A stretch of DNA of 64,000 nt from Rhynchopus euleeides. Its lineage: Eukaryota > Euglenozoa > Diplonemea > Diplonemida > Diplonemidae. The notes under the pieces are model-generated. The model had not been told where the DNA came from. It was given only the letters and a program-made list of their open reading frames with translations, and did no database searches. Below are positions 31,980 to 43,141 of this stretch, piece by piece (the first letter of the stretch is position 1; every line of letters begins with the position of its first letter). The DNA lies in the NCBI GenBank assembly GCA_963210315.1, contig OY723303.1:868001-932000 (forward strand). Direction: 5' to 3'. A program made the translations under genes and the position numbers.

Positions 31980-34427
31980 CACGGTTTGCCCCCCGGCAGG
32001 ATCCCGGGAAACCCCGGCCGGGCCCGGAAATTCCGGGCCCGGGACCGGGATTTTGAAATCCCGGCCGGGTCCGGCTGGGGTCCGGCCGGGAATCCCGGGG
32101 GTTCTCAGTCTCAGGTCGCTTGGACCGAGGTCATCTCAGACCTATGGCTTTCAGTCCCAGTTTCAGATTCAGACCTGCTGATCCAGAACCGCACCCTCTC
32201 CTTCCACACCAATTGTATCCACTGCTCATGGGTCCGAGTGACGACGATAGCAATGACGATGGCTCCATAGCTGACCAAAAGGCAAAATTTCCTCCCGCCA
32301 TGCTCCCGTACCACAGAGGCTGTTGTGTTTTGCCTCTGTGTATGCGTACGTTTTGCGATGACGGGGTGTGGAACCTGGCGTAGACCGAGCTACAACCAGG
32401 AACCAACGGCCCAACTCGGCGCCGTGGGTCAATTTTTGTAAAAAGGCCTTGACCAGAGGCATCCCCCTAACACTAAATTTGCTCTGTTTCACCTGAACCG
32501 ACCAACCAGGCACCGTGAGGAGGCATCAGAGCCCCTCGTGGACAGCCGCAGCACCCTTCCTTTACTAACGTCAGGTTCACCACTAGCACGAAGCATCACT
32601 GTTTTACGTCAGGTATGGCAAATGCCCACCCAAGGAAGTCGAGGAGTTTGAGCCGTTGGAAGTTACCAGAGGGACAAGCAAGAGGGATCTGCAAAGCAGT
32701 GATGTCTGTTGTACCCTTGGACCACATTAAACTCAAACTGAACCCTCAGTCGTCCTTGATCGCCCGACAAGGTTCCTTTCAGCTTTCTAACAGATGGGTA
32801 CCGCAACTGTCCAACTATCTACAGACTCACATCCCAGAAGGTGCAGTCCAGGTTCCACAGAGCAAATTAAATGTTAGCATTTCTGCACAACTACCGGTAC
32901 GCAAATCGCAGCGGCGGTGGAAGTGACTGACTCGAAAACGGCGAGGTATCAGTCTTGACGCTGGAAAATTCCGTTCGGAAATACCAAACACATCCACAGA
33001 AAGTGGAAGGAATGGGCGCCAAGATGATGCGAACGATTTTTGGGGGGAGGAGGGGGGGGACTGCTCTGTATCGTGATACCCGTGAGGGTAACCAAATGCA
33101 GAACAGGGAGGCACAGGCGCACACACGAAGGCAGCACACAAATGACAAGTGGCAGGATTACAAGTGGCAGGAAACAAGATTGCTGCTCAACCACGGTGTC
33201 CATCAGGAACCACGTCGCTGTGTAGTGCACTCCAGAGGGTTGCCCTCTGCACCACCTCATGCCGACACACCAAACGCCCTCCCTTCGAGGCGAGGACACC
33301 GGGAGGGGAAGCCCGGGTCGGCGCCCTCCCTGAGGTCCTCGCATCGATTGATGAGAATTGACGGTCTCGGGTTCAAAACCCGCTCAGGTGCTGCGTCGTC
33401 GACACAGTGCCTGGGATCTGGTTGCGGCAGTCGACATCCCAAACAGGGCGCCCATACTCTGTGCAAAGTACACCCGGGCGAGGCTCCCCTCGGGGGAACA
33501 CCGTCGGGAGATGTGCTCCGCGCCCGATTCTGGGTTGTCCGCGAGGTACTGTCGCATGGAGCCTGCGTGACAACATAGGTGGTGGTTCGATTCCCAGAAC
33601 CTGGGGAGGATATCCTATGGGATAACCTCCACGGAGTGTTACTTCTCCCGTTGGATGTCCTGCACCAATGTGGAACCCTGCAGAAGACACGCGAGAAACA
33701 GAGAGGGATGTCCCACGGATATCCCGCTCTGTTACCTCTCTGTTCCCTCGGGTACTCCGAGAGCATGTCACCCCCCCTCGGCCTGGGCTTGTGACACTGG
33801 CTGGGCTGCCTCTTGTACAGATCGATGGAGTGAACGCGCTGGGGTATTGCCAGGTACTAGCTTCGGCAAACTGCGCAGAGTGGGTGGCCCAGTTGTGCTG
33901 GGAAGAGGTGGAGGGGTCACCAACATTGTGAGGCGGCTCATTTTTCAGCATTACTGAGCGAAAAGTGTCACTGCGCTTTGTTCGGCACTTGCTTTGGTTT
34001 CTTTTTGCGTTGTCGCTTCCACACTCACACTCCTGCTGATGATGGTGTCGTGAGTGAGGAGCACAAGGGCACGACTGGGTCCCGGGATGACCCCGGGATA
34101 TCCCGGGGCCATCCCGGGATACCCCGGCCGGATCCCGGGATATCCCGGGATTCCCGGCCGGGCCCGCCCGGGGGCAAACCGTGAAAAACTAATGACATCG
34201 GGTGGATCGCAAAGGGGAAGGGGGCAACGGCAGCGTGCAATATGCAATGTGCAAAACTCTCAAGTCATCTTACCACCCACCTACACCTGACCCCGGGGGG
34301 GTCCCGGGATGACCCCGGGATAACCCGGGGTCATCCCGGGATTCCCGGCCGGGAAATCCCGGGAATCCCGGAATTTCCCGGAACCCGGCCGGGCCCGCCC
34401 GGGATCCCGCCCGGGGGGCAAACCGTG
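31980..34427 (-). mobile_element. TIR DNA transposon, copy 2 (2.45 kb), without transposase
   Basis: The same terminal sequence as copy 1 is present (CACGGTTTGCC and GGCAAACCGTG), flanked by a different perfect 6-bp duplication, GTTACT (31974-31979 and 34428-34433). 31980-33150 matches 23082-24610, except that a block of about 360 bp present in copy 1 (about 23374-23737) is absent. 34184-34427 matches 26680-26920. Between them the transposase has been replaced by about 1 kb of unrelated sequence (33175-34070), followed by an extra right-end-like CCCGGG array and GGCAAACCGTG at 34183. It is probably a non-autonomous, composite derivative mobilised in trans. Confidence 0.85.
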
Positions 34428-34433
34428 GTTACT

Positions 34434-37400
34434 AATCAATCAACAGGACGAGTGACCACTGTGACACCCCACCCCACGAACCGGCCCTAAATACCCCTCT
34501 ATTACGCGCTGAAACTACCTGGTAATACACTGAAGTATAGCCTGTAAAACCCGTTACCTGTTACCCGTTACCGCCATACGTCTCAGGTGAACCCGGTGGT
34601 GTGTGTGTGGGGGTTTGATTATCGAATTACTCCGTCTCGGCTGAAAACCAACAAAATAGAACCGTGGGAGATGGTACCAGCGCTACCTGATGTCCAGGGG
34701 TTCTGGTGTTTCCTGCCGTGCCCATCCCACATCGCCAATAGGCCGGCACCAGTGAGGGTGGCATCGCGGAGGACTGACGCGATGTGCACATCTTCGGCAC
34801 CCTTCTCGAGGAAGAAGTGGTTGCGGTCCGCTCAACCGAAGGACGGGTGAATAGCTGGGGACCGAGGGGCGTCAGCGTCAGTTCCTCTGACACACGGGGC
34901 ATGCCAACAGAGAGCGGCGATGAAGCGGAGAGCTGGGCAGTGGTGTTCGAGGGCTGCTGGCAGTTCGGTTTGATGCAAATGCAACGACACAGCACATCAC
35001 TGACACACTCCGACAGCAAGACAGAAGCCATCGAGTGCAAACCCGTTGACACCACCACAGCGCTGTCCTGTGTGAGCTATATACGTCCGACCATGTCCAG
35101 CACGGCGGCCACATCGCAATTGGAGGTGCAGCGCACACCGACTGGAGTTGACTCTACTTCGAATCGCCAAATCGCACTGATGTGGCGATGCCGTGAGCTC
35201 CACACTTTCCGCAACGGCATCATTTGACAGGCTACTGACAACCGCTGCACAGCCGCGCAGCGATGCCAAAAGGAACCGAGGAGACTGGGATCAGAGGAGG
35301 GCCTATCGATGGCGGCCTGCCTTGAGACACCCAGAGGGTGCGGAGGGACAACGAGGGCGACATGCCTAGGCCATCATCATACAGCACGTCTCGGAGACGG
35401 AAACAGCCACGGCTTGAACGTGAAGGTGGGCATGGGGTGTCCCCCCAGGTTTCCCTTTCCGTGGAGGTGACGGCCTCACTGTGCCAAAGCCGATGCACCC
35501 ATCGAACCGCACGCCATCCACTGGCTGTCGATCAACCTCCGTCTGAAGAGCGTCTCCAGAAGCTCAACGCCAAAAATATGGCTCTGCATGCTGACGAGAC
35601 AGACACCGACGCAGTGGCGAACGAGTGACCGGCAATATGAGCCGGAGAAGAAATAGGCCAAATGATGCCGAGTTTATTACACTATCCCACACCCCTTCAT
35701 GCTGACACAGACCAGAATATCCCAATGAATGACCTTCCCTCACACCGAACCCTATAACCCAATACCGACCTGAGATTATGAGGGCACCGTTAACGCCCTG
35801 GGGCACCTTGACACGGAGAGGAAACCCCTACCCTGTGCATGGATCATGGATCGTCCCAGAGAGGCCCGCACCTCGAATCCCTGAGGTAGAACCAACTCCT
35901 TACCTCCACCCCCTGCGCCCCACACCCCCACCCACACCCCCGGATACCCACGCATAGGTCAGGCAGCACCGCCGCGTCACTCTCGCGACCCGGGGTGTGC
36001 GAAGATTTTGGTGGGGTGGGGTGGAGTGGAGTGGAGTGGGGAGGCACCGCCGGCTCTCACCCACAAACCCCGCACCCCACCCCCCCCAGCAGCAGACCTT
36101 TCTGGCAGCCCAGCCCACGCACTTATCCCCTGGCCCCTCGGGGTCCCCCCTGCCCTGCCGCTCCGCCCCGTTGCGTCGTTCGCACGACCCAGGGGTGGGA
36201 GGGCAGGGCTTGTGTTGCAGTGGCGGCGGCTCCATCGCAGAGGCTTGGCAGGCAGCACCACCGCGTCACTCTCGCGACCCGGGGTGTGCAGAGGGTGGGT
36301 GGGGGTGAGGGGTGGGTGGGGGAGAACAGCGTCAGCTCTCCACTCCCACCCCCCAACAGCCACCCGACTCAAACCCCCCACCCCACCCCCAGGGCGTCAG
36401 CAGAGCTGACCCCCTTTGGTTTTGTCGTCTTCTGGCGGCGCAGAGAACCCCCGGCGGGGCCCGAAACCCAAAACACAAACCCCCAGGCGCAGAGGTGTCG
36501 GGTGAGCGACCCCTCGCAGCCCACACCCACACCCACACCCCGGCACAACCCACCCAGCTGTTTGGCGCAGAGAGGGGAGCGTCAGCTGAGCTGACCCCCC
36601 CCCACCCCTGTTGCACCCCTCCCTGGGTGTCCCTGTGACCTGTCAGGGTCAGCATGCTGCCGCCACCACCACCACCCTCCCCGTGTGTGCGCAGGGCACA
36701 CGCCAGCCTCCGAGGTGTCGGGTGAGCGACCCCTCGCAGCGCTGCTCGTCGTAGTTGCTTTGATGCCTCCCCTTTGGACTGAGAAGGTGAAAAATCGTCC
36801 TCCTTTCACTTCCACTCAATGTTGACACGCTTGGAAGAATGCCACGCCATGAGATGCAAGCTGAACACCCGTCATGCTGCGCCCACTCTCTCAGACTTCT
36901 GCTGCTATTTTTTCGTGATTGTCTTCACACATACCCCACAGAGAACGAACCACCACACAAACAAAAGAGGCCATCCAGCAACACAACATCATTCAGAGGG
37001 TGGGGTCGGGGATGGGATAGGGGTGGTGGTGGGGGGATGCAGCTGGCTGATTTCGACTTTTTCTTTTGCACTTTTCCGTTCGCCGCCCCTCTCCATCCTG
37101 CGGTTTCCTTCTGGGGGGAGTGGGTGGGAGGGGGCAAGGGGGGCTTTGAGAGCTTCAGGTTCTGCAGCGCGCGCGCGGAAGCGGAAGAGCTTGCATCCCT
37201 GTCAACCAAAAGGGGCTGTGATCGCCCCTACATGCGGAGGGGAGCGGGGGGGGGGGGGGGGGGGCGATAACCCGCCATCTCCTCTACCCTTCTGTCTCTT
37301 CACTCAAACATGCACCCCTTCCCTGATAAGCGCAGCTCAGCCGTGCGGCAGCACGTGATGATGGCAGGTCATGCAGGGCAAGCGGCCCCCCCCCCCCCCA

Positions 37401-37456
37401 AAAAAAAACAGAACCATACACGCCCCGTTCTCTTGACGCTGTATGGGGGGGGGGGG
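34434..37456. other. Three-kb stretch without a supported gene, with local GC-rich duplications
   Basis: No protein family is recognised. 35968-36010 and 36257-36297 share about 40 bp (CACCGCGTCACTCTCGCGACC, minus small changes). GTGTCGGGTGAGCGACCCCT occurs at about 36496 and 36717. A short GGGTGGAGTGGAGTGG microsatellite-like run lies near 36015-36040, and there are long G-runs near 37245-37265. It looks like local duplication in non-coding DNA. Confidence 0.5.
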
Positions 37457-38607
37457 TAGGGGGGGTCAAATGGGGGTGACAAACACGATTTTTCAAAAAA
37501 CCGGCGCAGAGGCCCCAAAGCCCCCGTAAACCCTCCAAACCCCCCCAGATCGGTCCGGAAACCCATCGAACCCCACTTTTCCACCATTCCGGGCACCTCA
37601 GGTGCCCGAATTGGGGTACCTAAATTTTGTGCCACCGTTTGGTACCGTACAGTGCCACTGTGTGGGAGGTTGGAAAAGAAAATGCCCCAACACACCACAT
37701 CTGAGGGTTGCAATGCATGTTGCTTGCCAACCACGTCATCCGGTGGGTGTCAGGCGCTATGTAGGTGGCATTAGCCAGGTCTTCGATGTGTTCTGGCTTG
37801 TATATATACCTCCCTGCCTGCGGCACAGGCACTGCCTTTGTCCCCCACACCAGCCACAGAGAGCGTATTGTACTCGGTCCACGGTTGCTGATTCATTGTG
37901 ATGCGTTGTATCCTCGAGTGAACGTCACACACTAGTGGCACCACCACCCGCCATCCGAGAGCTGTATTGACTTTGCGCGCTTCCGTTGTATTCACCTCGC
38001 CACGCATATTGCACCGTTCAGTACCAGTGCTCTTGGGCCAGGCAAAGTAGACCGCAGCAACTACCAATTCTGGCACAATGGGTACCACGACAGCGCACTT
38101 CATGTGTTCCCGGAATGTACAGCTCGTGTTGCAACAGTCGTTGTCAACACATCCCGGTTGTGGAGCACTGCTGCACAGGAATCACACGACCATCTGGACT
38201 GTTCCGTACCTACAGGCAGCCTCCCGGTGCATGGTGGCAGGGAGGTATATATACAAGCCAGAACACATCGAAGACCTGGCTAATGCCACCTACATAGCGC
38301 CTGACACCCACCGGATGACGTGGTTGGCAAGCAACATGCATTGCAACCCTCAGATGTGGTGTGTTGGGGCATTTTCTTTTCCAACCTCCCACACAGTGGC
38401 ACTGTACGGTACCAAACGGTGGCACAAAATTTAGGTACCCCAATTCGGGCACCTGAGGTGCCCGGAATGGTGGAAAAGTGGGGTTCGATGGGTTTCCGGA
38501 CCGATCTGGGGGGGTTTGGAGGGTTTACGGGGGCTTTGGGGCCTCTGCGCCGGTTTTTTGAAAAATCGTGTTTGTCCACGTAAAAGGGTGGCATTTGACC
38601 CCCCCTA
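37457..38607. mobile_element. Fold-back TIR element with about 350-bp arms, inserted in a G-run
   Basis: The left arm (37457 to about 37817) and right arm (about 38236 to 38607) are almost perfect reverse complements, broken by one small indel near the outer ends. The ends read TAGGGGGGGTCAAATG and its complement, and homopolymer G flanks both sides. The central 415 bp (37820-38235) has no gene. Each arm includes TATATATAC next to the loop. The size (1151 bp) and ends match the element at 59231, so both probably belong to one non-autonomous family. Confidence 0.82.
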
Positions 38608-38729
38608 GGGGGGGGGGGGAGTAGGGTAAGGGGGTGGAGAATGGGGGCACAATCCGAGACTGGCTTGTCGCTCTGCCCAAAAACCCCTCCACTCAAGAAG
38701 GGGGTTGGCTGGCAGCCAAAAAACCACTC

Positions 38730-39783
38730 AGTGGGGTGATCGAGAACCGGGTTCCGTGTAGGTTCCGTGTACGTTCCGTGTGGGTGGTAGGGGTCCCCAC
38801 CTAAAAAATTCGAGTTTTTTTCGCTGCAGTTTTTCACTGCAACTGCGCAGTATCCCACGCTACCCGAGCTCAACCTTCTACAAGTGTGCGCATCCTGATG
38901 ACCTGCGCTGCTTGTTGGCCAGCGCACTGGGCTCTACTTTTGCTTCTCGGACACTGACAAGCAAAAAGTGACTGGAGGAGGCAGCTCGCCGACCCACACC
39001 ACCCACCCAGCGGGACCCCCTCACGGATCTTCCAAAACCCCGTTCTTTTGAACGTTTGGAATCTGTGCGGGTCGTGGTGGGGTCATTTTGGCCATGGGGT
39101 GCCTGTCTCCACCACTCCCGTGATCATCATATGGCCCAAATCCTGCAGTAAACCGCTACCCTGCAGGGTTGCGTTGCGTCTAAAGACGTCTGCCTCCAGG
39201 CCCACCAGTGCTGCCGCGGTTTGGTGGGCTCGATGGGCATACTTTGATTGGTTGGATTGGCTGTGGCTGCCAGGTGGAAGTGGTCGGACAGAAGGGATTG
39301 AAATGCCCAAGTACACTACAAACCCCACCAAATACAAGCCAACTTGGGCGACGCTGGGCGAGGGTGGCGAACATGGTGCGAGTGCTGGGCAACGCCAACA
39401 AGGCGGCTTGTTTTCAACGGTACCGATAACGGTGTGTGTTGGTGCATTCCCTCCTACGTAAAGGAGGAAATCGCCGAACTTTGACGAAACTTAGCGGTGA
39501 CCCCTGTAGACAAGCACTACAGGAAGGGGGGCGGTGCCTCCCTGCCGCCGGAGGCCACGGTAGTGAACATCTGTTCCTTCCGGGCTGAACTGGATCGCTC
39601 CGACATCAGGTCGGAACCCAGTGCTGCGCGGGAGTACTGGAAGCAGTAGAATAACAGCACCAGAGTGAACATGTTCCCTAGAAAACAACCCGCCCTATTT
39701 CCCGAAAAATCTGCAAGGGGTGTTCCGTGTAGGTTCCGTGTCGGTTGCGTGTGGGTCAAAAACGCGATTTCGATCACCCCACT
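38730..39783. mobile_element. Possible small TIR element with GTTCCGTGTA subterminal repeats
   Basis: AGTGGGGTGATCG at 38730-38742 is matched by its reverse complement at 39771-39783. Near both ends lies a cluster of GTTCCGTGTAGGTTCCGTGT in direct orientation. The interior (about 39010-39110) holds, reversed, one copy of the roughly 185-bp module that fills the elements at 55294 and 57485. No target duplication is evident. The boundaries are tentative. Confidence 0.5.
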
Positions 39784-39837
39784 CAGGCAAAAAAACAGCA
39801 GGGAACGCACCGCACGGCACCACAGCTGACTCCCTTG

Positions 39838-41382
39838 TCAAAGGGTGACATTGAAGGTGCGCGGCACGGCCTGCTGGGGGATAACATACGACGTGGCTGT
39901 CGGGCCCTGTGCGGATATCTTGGGGAAACGCGGGTTCGAGGCAAAAGCAAATTTCGGCGGCTGCGGGACGGCTGGGTTGTAGTCCCCAGGACCCGGGACG
40001 GCTGCATCCAGGGCCATCTGGCGCGAGGTGTGTCGGAACCGCGTGTCGGTGGCGAAGCTTGAGTGCGCCGCAGGCGCAGCCGCTGCCGCACCCCCACCCA
40101 CACGCTGGGCAGCACCCTGCTCATCCACAACACCCTGCGACCGGAGCTTGACAGTCAGCGCAGCCGGGTTGACAGGCCGGGGGGGCTTCGGCCTGATGAA
40201 CACCGCATTCCGCTTCTCCTTCGACCTGACATTCGGCACGGCATGGAACGTGTCATACTGCCCGGGCCCCACCGGCTGCTCCTCCTTCTTGGGGGGAAAC
40301 CGCGCCGTCGTCGTCCCAAACACCCCTTTGCTGAACGGCACCACCGCGCCGCCCCCCACTCCCCCGCCCGCACCTCCCTCCTTCCCATACGTCCCGGGGC
40401 CGGGAACTTCACTTTTGATCTGGGGGAACCTGGGTGCCTTGCTGAGGCCCGGGGCAAGCTTCGCCTGGCCCGTGCTACTGGGTGGTCTCTCCCTCAGCGG
40501 GTCCAGCCGCCCCTCCGCCCTGCAGGGGACCTGTCGGGGGAGGGGTCGGGTCGACACAACACACGCTCCAAACGCCTGCGCCGTATGCAGGTGCGGATGT
40601 GTTGCGGGAGGAGCGGCTGTCTGTGACTCATAATACCCAGGCCCAGGGTTATTCGGCTGGGGTGCCCAGGGGGTCCTCTTCGCGTTGGATTTAAACGCGG
40701 AGCTGTGCTCCGGCACATCGTCAAACGAGCACACCCCTTGGCTGGCAGCCGCATCGACATGGTAGGACCCGGGGCCCGGCAGCTCTGCGGTCTGCTTGCT
40801 GACCTCAAACGTCGCATGCTGTGCCCCACGCGTGTTCAGCACAGCCCCACGCTTCTTCTGCCTCACGCTGTTCCCCTTTGGGTCAGCCGGCGGTGGGGCG
40901 ATTCTTGCCAGCTTGACCCACTTCCCATCCTGCTCGATATAGCCCTGCGTGTCAGATGTCGGGATGCTGGGCGGGTTTCCCCGCTTCTCCCAGCGGACAT
41001 TCGTTTTCTCCTTCGATGTGTCAGGGGGGTTCTGTCGTGCCGGCGCTTTGGTGTGCAGCGGGATGTATGCCCCAGGCCCCGGTGTCTGATCCTTGCAGAG
41101 CACGCTGTCGATGTGGAGGCGAGGGCCTGACACCGCAATATGCGCAGACCGCCCCACAGGCTCCGACGCAGACACCGGGGCATAGCTGCTGGGCCCAGGG
41201 GTGACCCACTCGTTGGGTTTCTCCTTCGTAATCCGAGGCAGGCTGCTCCCAAACGGCGCGTGGCTGTTCCGCTGCCCGTCAAAGCGTTGCGGCGACATGG
41301 CATACGCCCCAGGCCCTGCCTCGCACGGCGACCCCGACCGGAGCCATGTGCCGTCCCGCGGGGCTCGAGAGAGCCCCGACAT
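39838..41382 (-). CDS. SHIPPO / sperm-tail PG-rich repeat protein (ODF3/STPG type)
   Basis: Proteins of this family bind axonemal microtubules, including inside doublets of cilia and flagella. The frame runs from a true ATG at 41382 for 514 residues. At least eight SHIPPO-type turns are visible along its length: EAGPGAYAM, TPGPSSYAP, TPGPGAYIP, LPGPGSYHV, NPGPGYYES, VPGPGTYGK, PVGPGQYDT and VPGPGDYNP. They are separated by basic, Pro-rich spacers, and no other domain, membrane span or coiled coil is seen. This supports a flagellated organism. It is the left-most member of the dense gene block at 39.8-49.7 kb. The exact orthologue within the ODF3/STPG/CIMAP group cannot be told from repeats alone. 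Confidence 0.9.
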   Translation of the reverse strand: MSGLSRAPRDGTWLRSGSPCEAGPGAYAMSPQRFDGQRNSHAPFGSSLPRITKEKPNEWVTPGPSSYAPVSASEPVGRSAHIAVSGPRLHIDSVLCKDQTPGPGAYIPLHTKAPARQNPPDTSKEKTNVRWEKRGNPPSIPTSDTQGYIEQDGKWVKLARIAPPPADPKGNSVRQKKRGAVLNTRGAQHATFEVSKQTAELPGPGSYHVDAAASQGVCSFDDVPEHSSAFKSNAKRTPWAPQPNNPGPGYYESQTAAPPATHPHLHTAQAFGACVVSTRPLPRQVPCRAEGRLDPLRERPPSSTGQAKLAPGLSKAPRFPQIKSEVPGPGTYGKEGGAGGGVGGGAVVPFSKGVFGTTTARFPPKKEEQPVGPGQYDTFHAVPNVRSKEKRNAVFIRPKPPRPVNPAALTVKLRSQGVVDEQGAAQRVGGGAAAAAPAAHSSFATDTRFRHTSRQMALDAAVPGPGDYNPAVPQPPKFAFASNPRFPKISAQGPTATSYVIPQQAVPRTFNVTL

Positions 41383-42685
41383 TCAGAGAGAGGCGGAGCG
41401 GTGGGAGTGATGGGGCGGGGGGGGCACCGCCAAGCGCGTGGTTGAGGCGTGTCCAGAGGAGGAGGAGGGGGGGGGGGGGGTGGGTGAGGGGTGAAAGGAC
41501 AATGGGGGAGGAGGGGGTGGGGGTGGCGACTCAGACGCCCGTCGAGGATATGCCTCTCAGTGAGGAGAGGAGTTGTGTGGATACATGGGTCCTGGAAGGT
41601 GGTGGGGTGGGCTGCCCAGAAATATCCCTCCCCCCCGCCAATATAGGTCTGTGTGAGACGCAGCATCGTGGGGGTGGGGTGGGGTGCGCGCCACACCGCA
41701 GAATCCAGGTTTTCTTGCTTCCTGCCACTGTGCTCCTGTCACATGATGCTGCACCCCGGTGGGGCCCTTCGTTCTACGGCCCCCCTTGAAACATCCCACC
41801 CCCTCCTCCTCCTCCCTCCATCCAACCCGTCCACAGCGCGAAGTTGCAAGAATCATGTCATCTCACTACCCCGACTCCGGACTAGCTCCCGCTGTTTTTT
41901 TTCTAAGAAGCCCTGTGTGGGGAGGTGTCTAAGTGTGAAGCATCCGGGCTTCGCCCGGAAACAATAGTGGGCGAAAAAGATAAGGCGTTGTTTGTGCGCC
42001 AAACCCGGAAAAAAACCCCCAGTCCCCCCAGTCAGCAGCGGAAGGCAGGGGAGTTTCCCGACACTGCTGGATCTCCCGCCTTGCAGACACCATCCTGATG
42101 AAAGAGAGCCACGCACGAAGCAAAAAAATAATATAAACTCGCACTCCCCTTCGCTTGTGGGAGTGCCGCCAAACCGCGACATCTCGTTGAGTGCACTCTC
42201 AAGGCGTTTTGAGGCCTTCTAAAAGCGACTTGCATGTGATTATCCTAAAAGGCCTCAGGAGGATCTACGGAAGCGAAGAGATCACCTCCCAGCTGTTGCC
42301 ACTTCTTCACCCCCCCTCCCCTCCCAACTCGCCCCTTCATCACCCCCGCCTGTGCGGCGATCGGAAAATGAAACGGACAATCCCACACCCACACACCCAA
42401 CACCTCATCACAACCACTTCGGCCTGCACCCATCCATCTGGCTGCAGGCGTCGTGGCTTCCGCGCTGAGGGAGAAGAGACTTGGCGAGAGGGTCAGCTGC
42501 CCGGAACAACTGCTGCACCCCCCCCCCCCCCATCACCCGACTTGGGAGACTGGGCGGGGTTTGAAGGTGGGGTGAAGCCAGAAGGAAATAACGGAGTCAC
42601 ATCGAGCCGAATCCCCTCCTCTCCCCCCCGGCACCCTGGTTGTGCCAAAAGGGGGCTGTGTCGGAGATGGAGTGATATGCAGGCA
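41383..42685. other. Intergenic region between SHIPPO and tRNA-binding genes
   Basis: No gene is supported. On the plus strand 41461-41483 is a G-run, which is a C/T tract in the sense direction (CCCCCTCCTCCTCCTC) upstream of the SHIPPO gene. No AG separates it from the ATG at 41382, so the acceptor position is unclear. The rest is mixed sequence. A short dyad (CCGGGCTTCGCCCGG) lies at 41947-41961. Confidence 0.5.
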
Positions 42686-43141
42686 CTACTTGCCACGGGG
42701 GCGGGTGGAGGGGGGCGTGGAACCGATGGGCGTGCCCTCAGGGAGGGACACAGCCGCCTTGGCGTCACCGCCGGTCCAGCCCAGCATGGGGCCGTTGCAC
42801 ACCATGCCGTTGGAAGGGCGCCCGCCGACGTTGGTCTTCTTCACGACAACCGTCTCACCGTCAGCCTCGACGCTGGCACCCACAGTCGCGATGACTGTCA
42901 GGAGGCCCTCCTTGGCGTTGGGTGCGTTGGTCACGACCTGCACCAGCTCGCCCTCGCCGATGTCGACCTTGATCTGCTTCAGCTTCTGCGTCTTCGGGAT
43001 GTCCTCGCACTCCTTCACCTCGCCCACCTTGTAGCCCGCGTAGCGCGGGTCCTCCTCCACCTCACGCTCGGTGTCGCATGCCTCGCAGACCTGCGTCTCA
43101 GGCTCGTTCTCATACGCGCACTCGGGGCACTCCCAAACCAT
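42686..43141 (-). CDS. RanBP2-type zinc finger fused to a tRNA-binding (EMAP-II/Arc1p-like) OB domain
   Basis: It probably binds tRNA or RNA and may assist an aminoacyl-tRNA synthetase complex. From the ATG at 43141 it has 151 residues. Residues 3-25 form a RanBP2 finger (WECPECAYEN then CEACDT, four Cys, with the Trp and Asn typical of the class). From about 33 the OB fold reads VGEVKECEDIPKTQKLKQIKV, GEGELVQVVTNAPN, then NVGGRPSNGMVCN and SLPEGTPIG, following the tRNA-binding family order including the S-x-GM signature. The protein is small: no synthetase domain is attached. The finger plus OB arrangement is compact and not one I can assign to a named protein. A strong pyrimidine tract and CAG lie 25 nt before the ATG. 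Confidence 0.85.
   Translation of the reverse strand: MVWECPECAYENEPETQVCEACDTEREVEEDPRYAGYKVGEVKECEDIPKTQKLKQIKVDIGEGELVQVVTNAPNAKEGLLTVIATVGASVEADGETVVVKKTNVGGRPSNGMVCNGPMLGWTGGDAKAAVSLPEGTPIGSTPPSTRPRGK

Noticed and set aside
33560-33605. tRNA gene or SINE (GGTTCGATTCCC B-box-like string)
   Set aside because: No matching A-box or cloverleaf could be formed around it, and a single B-box-like string is expected by chance.
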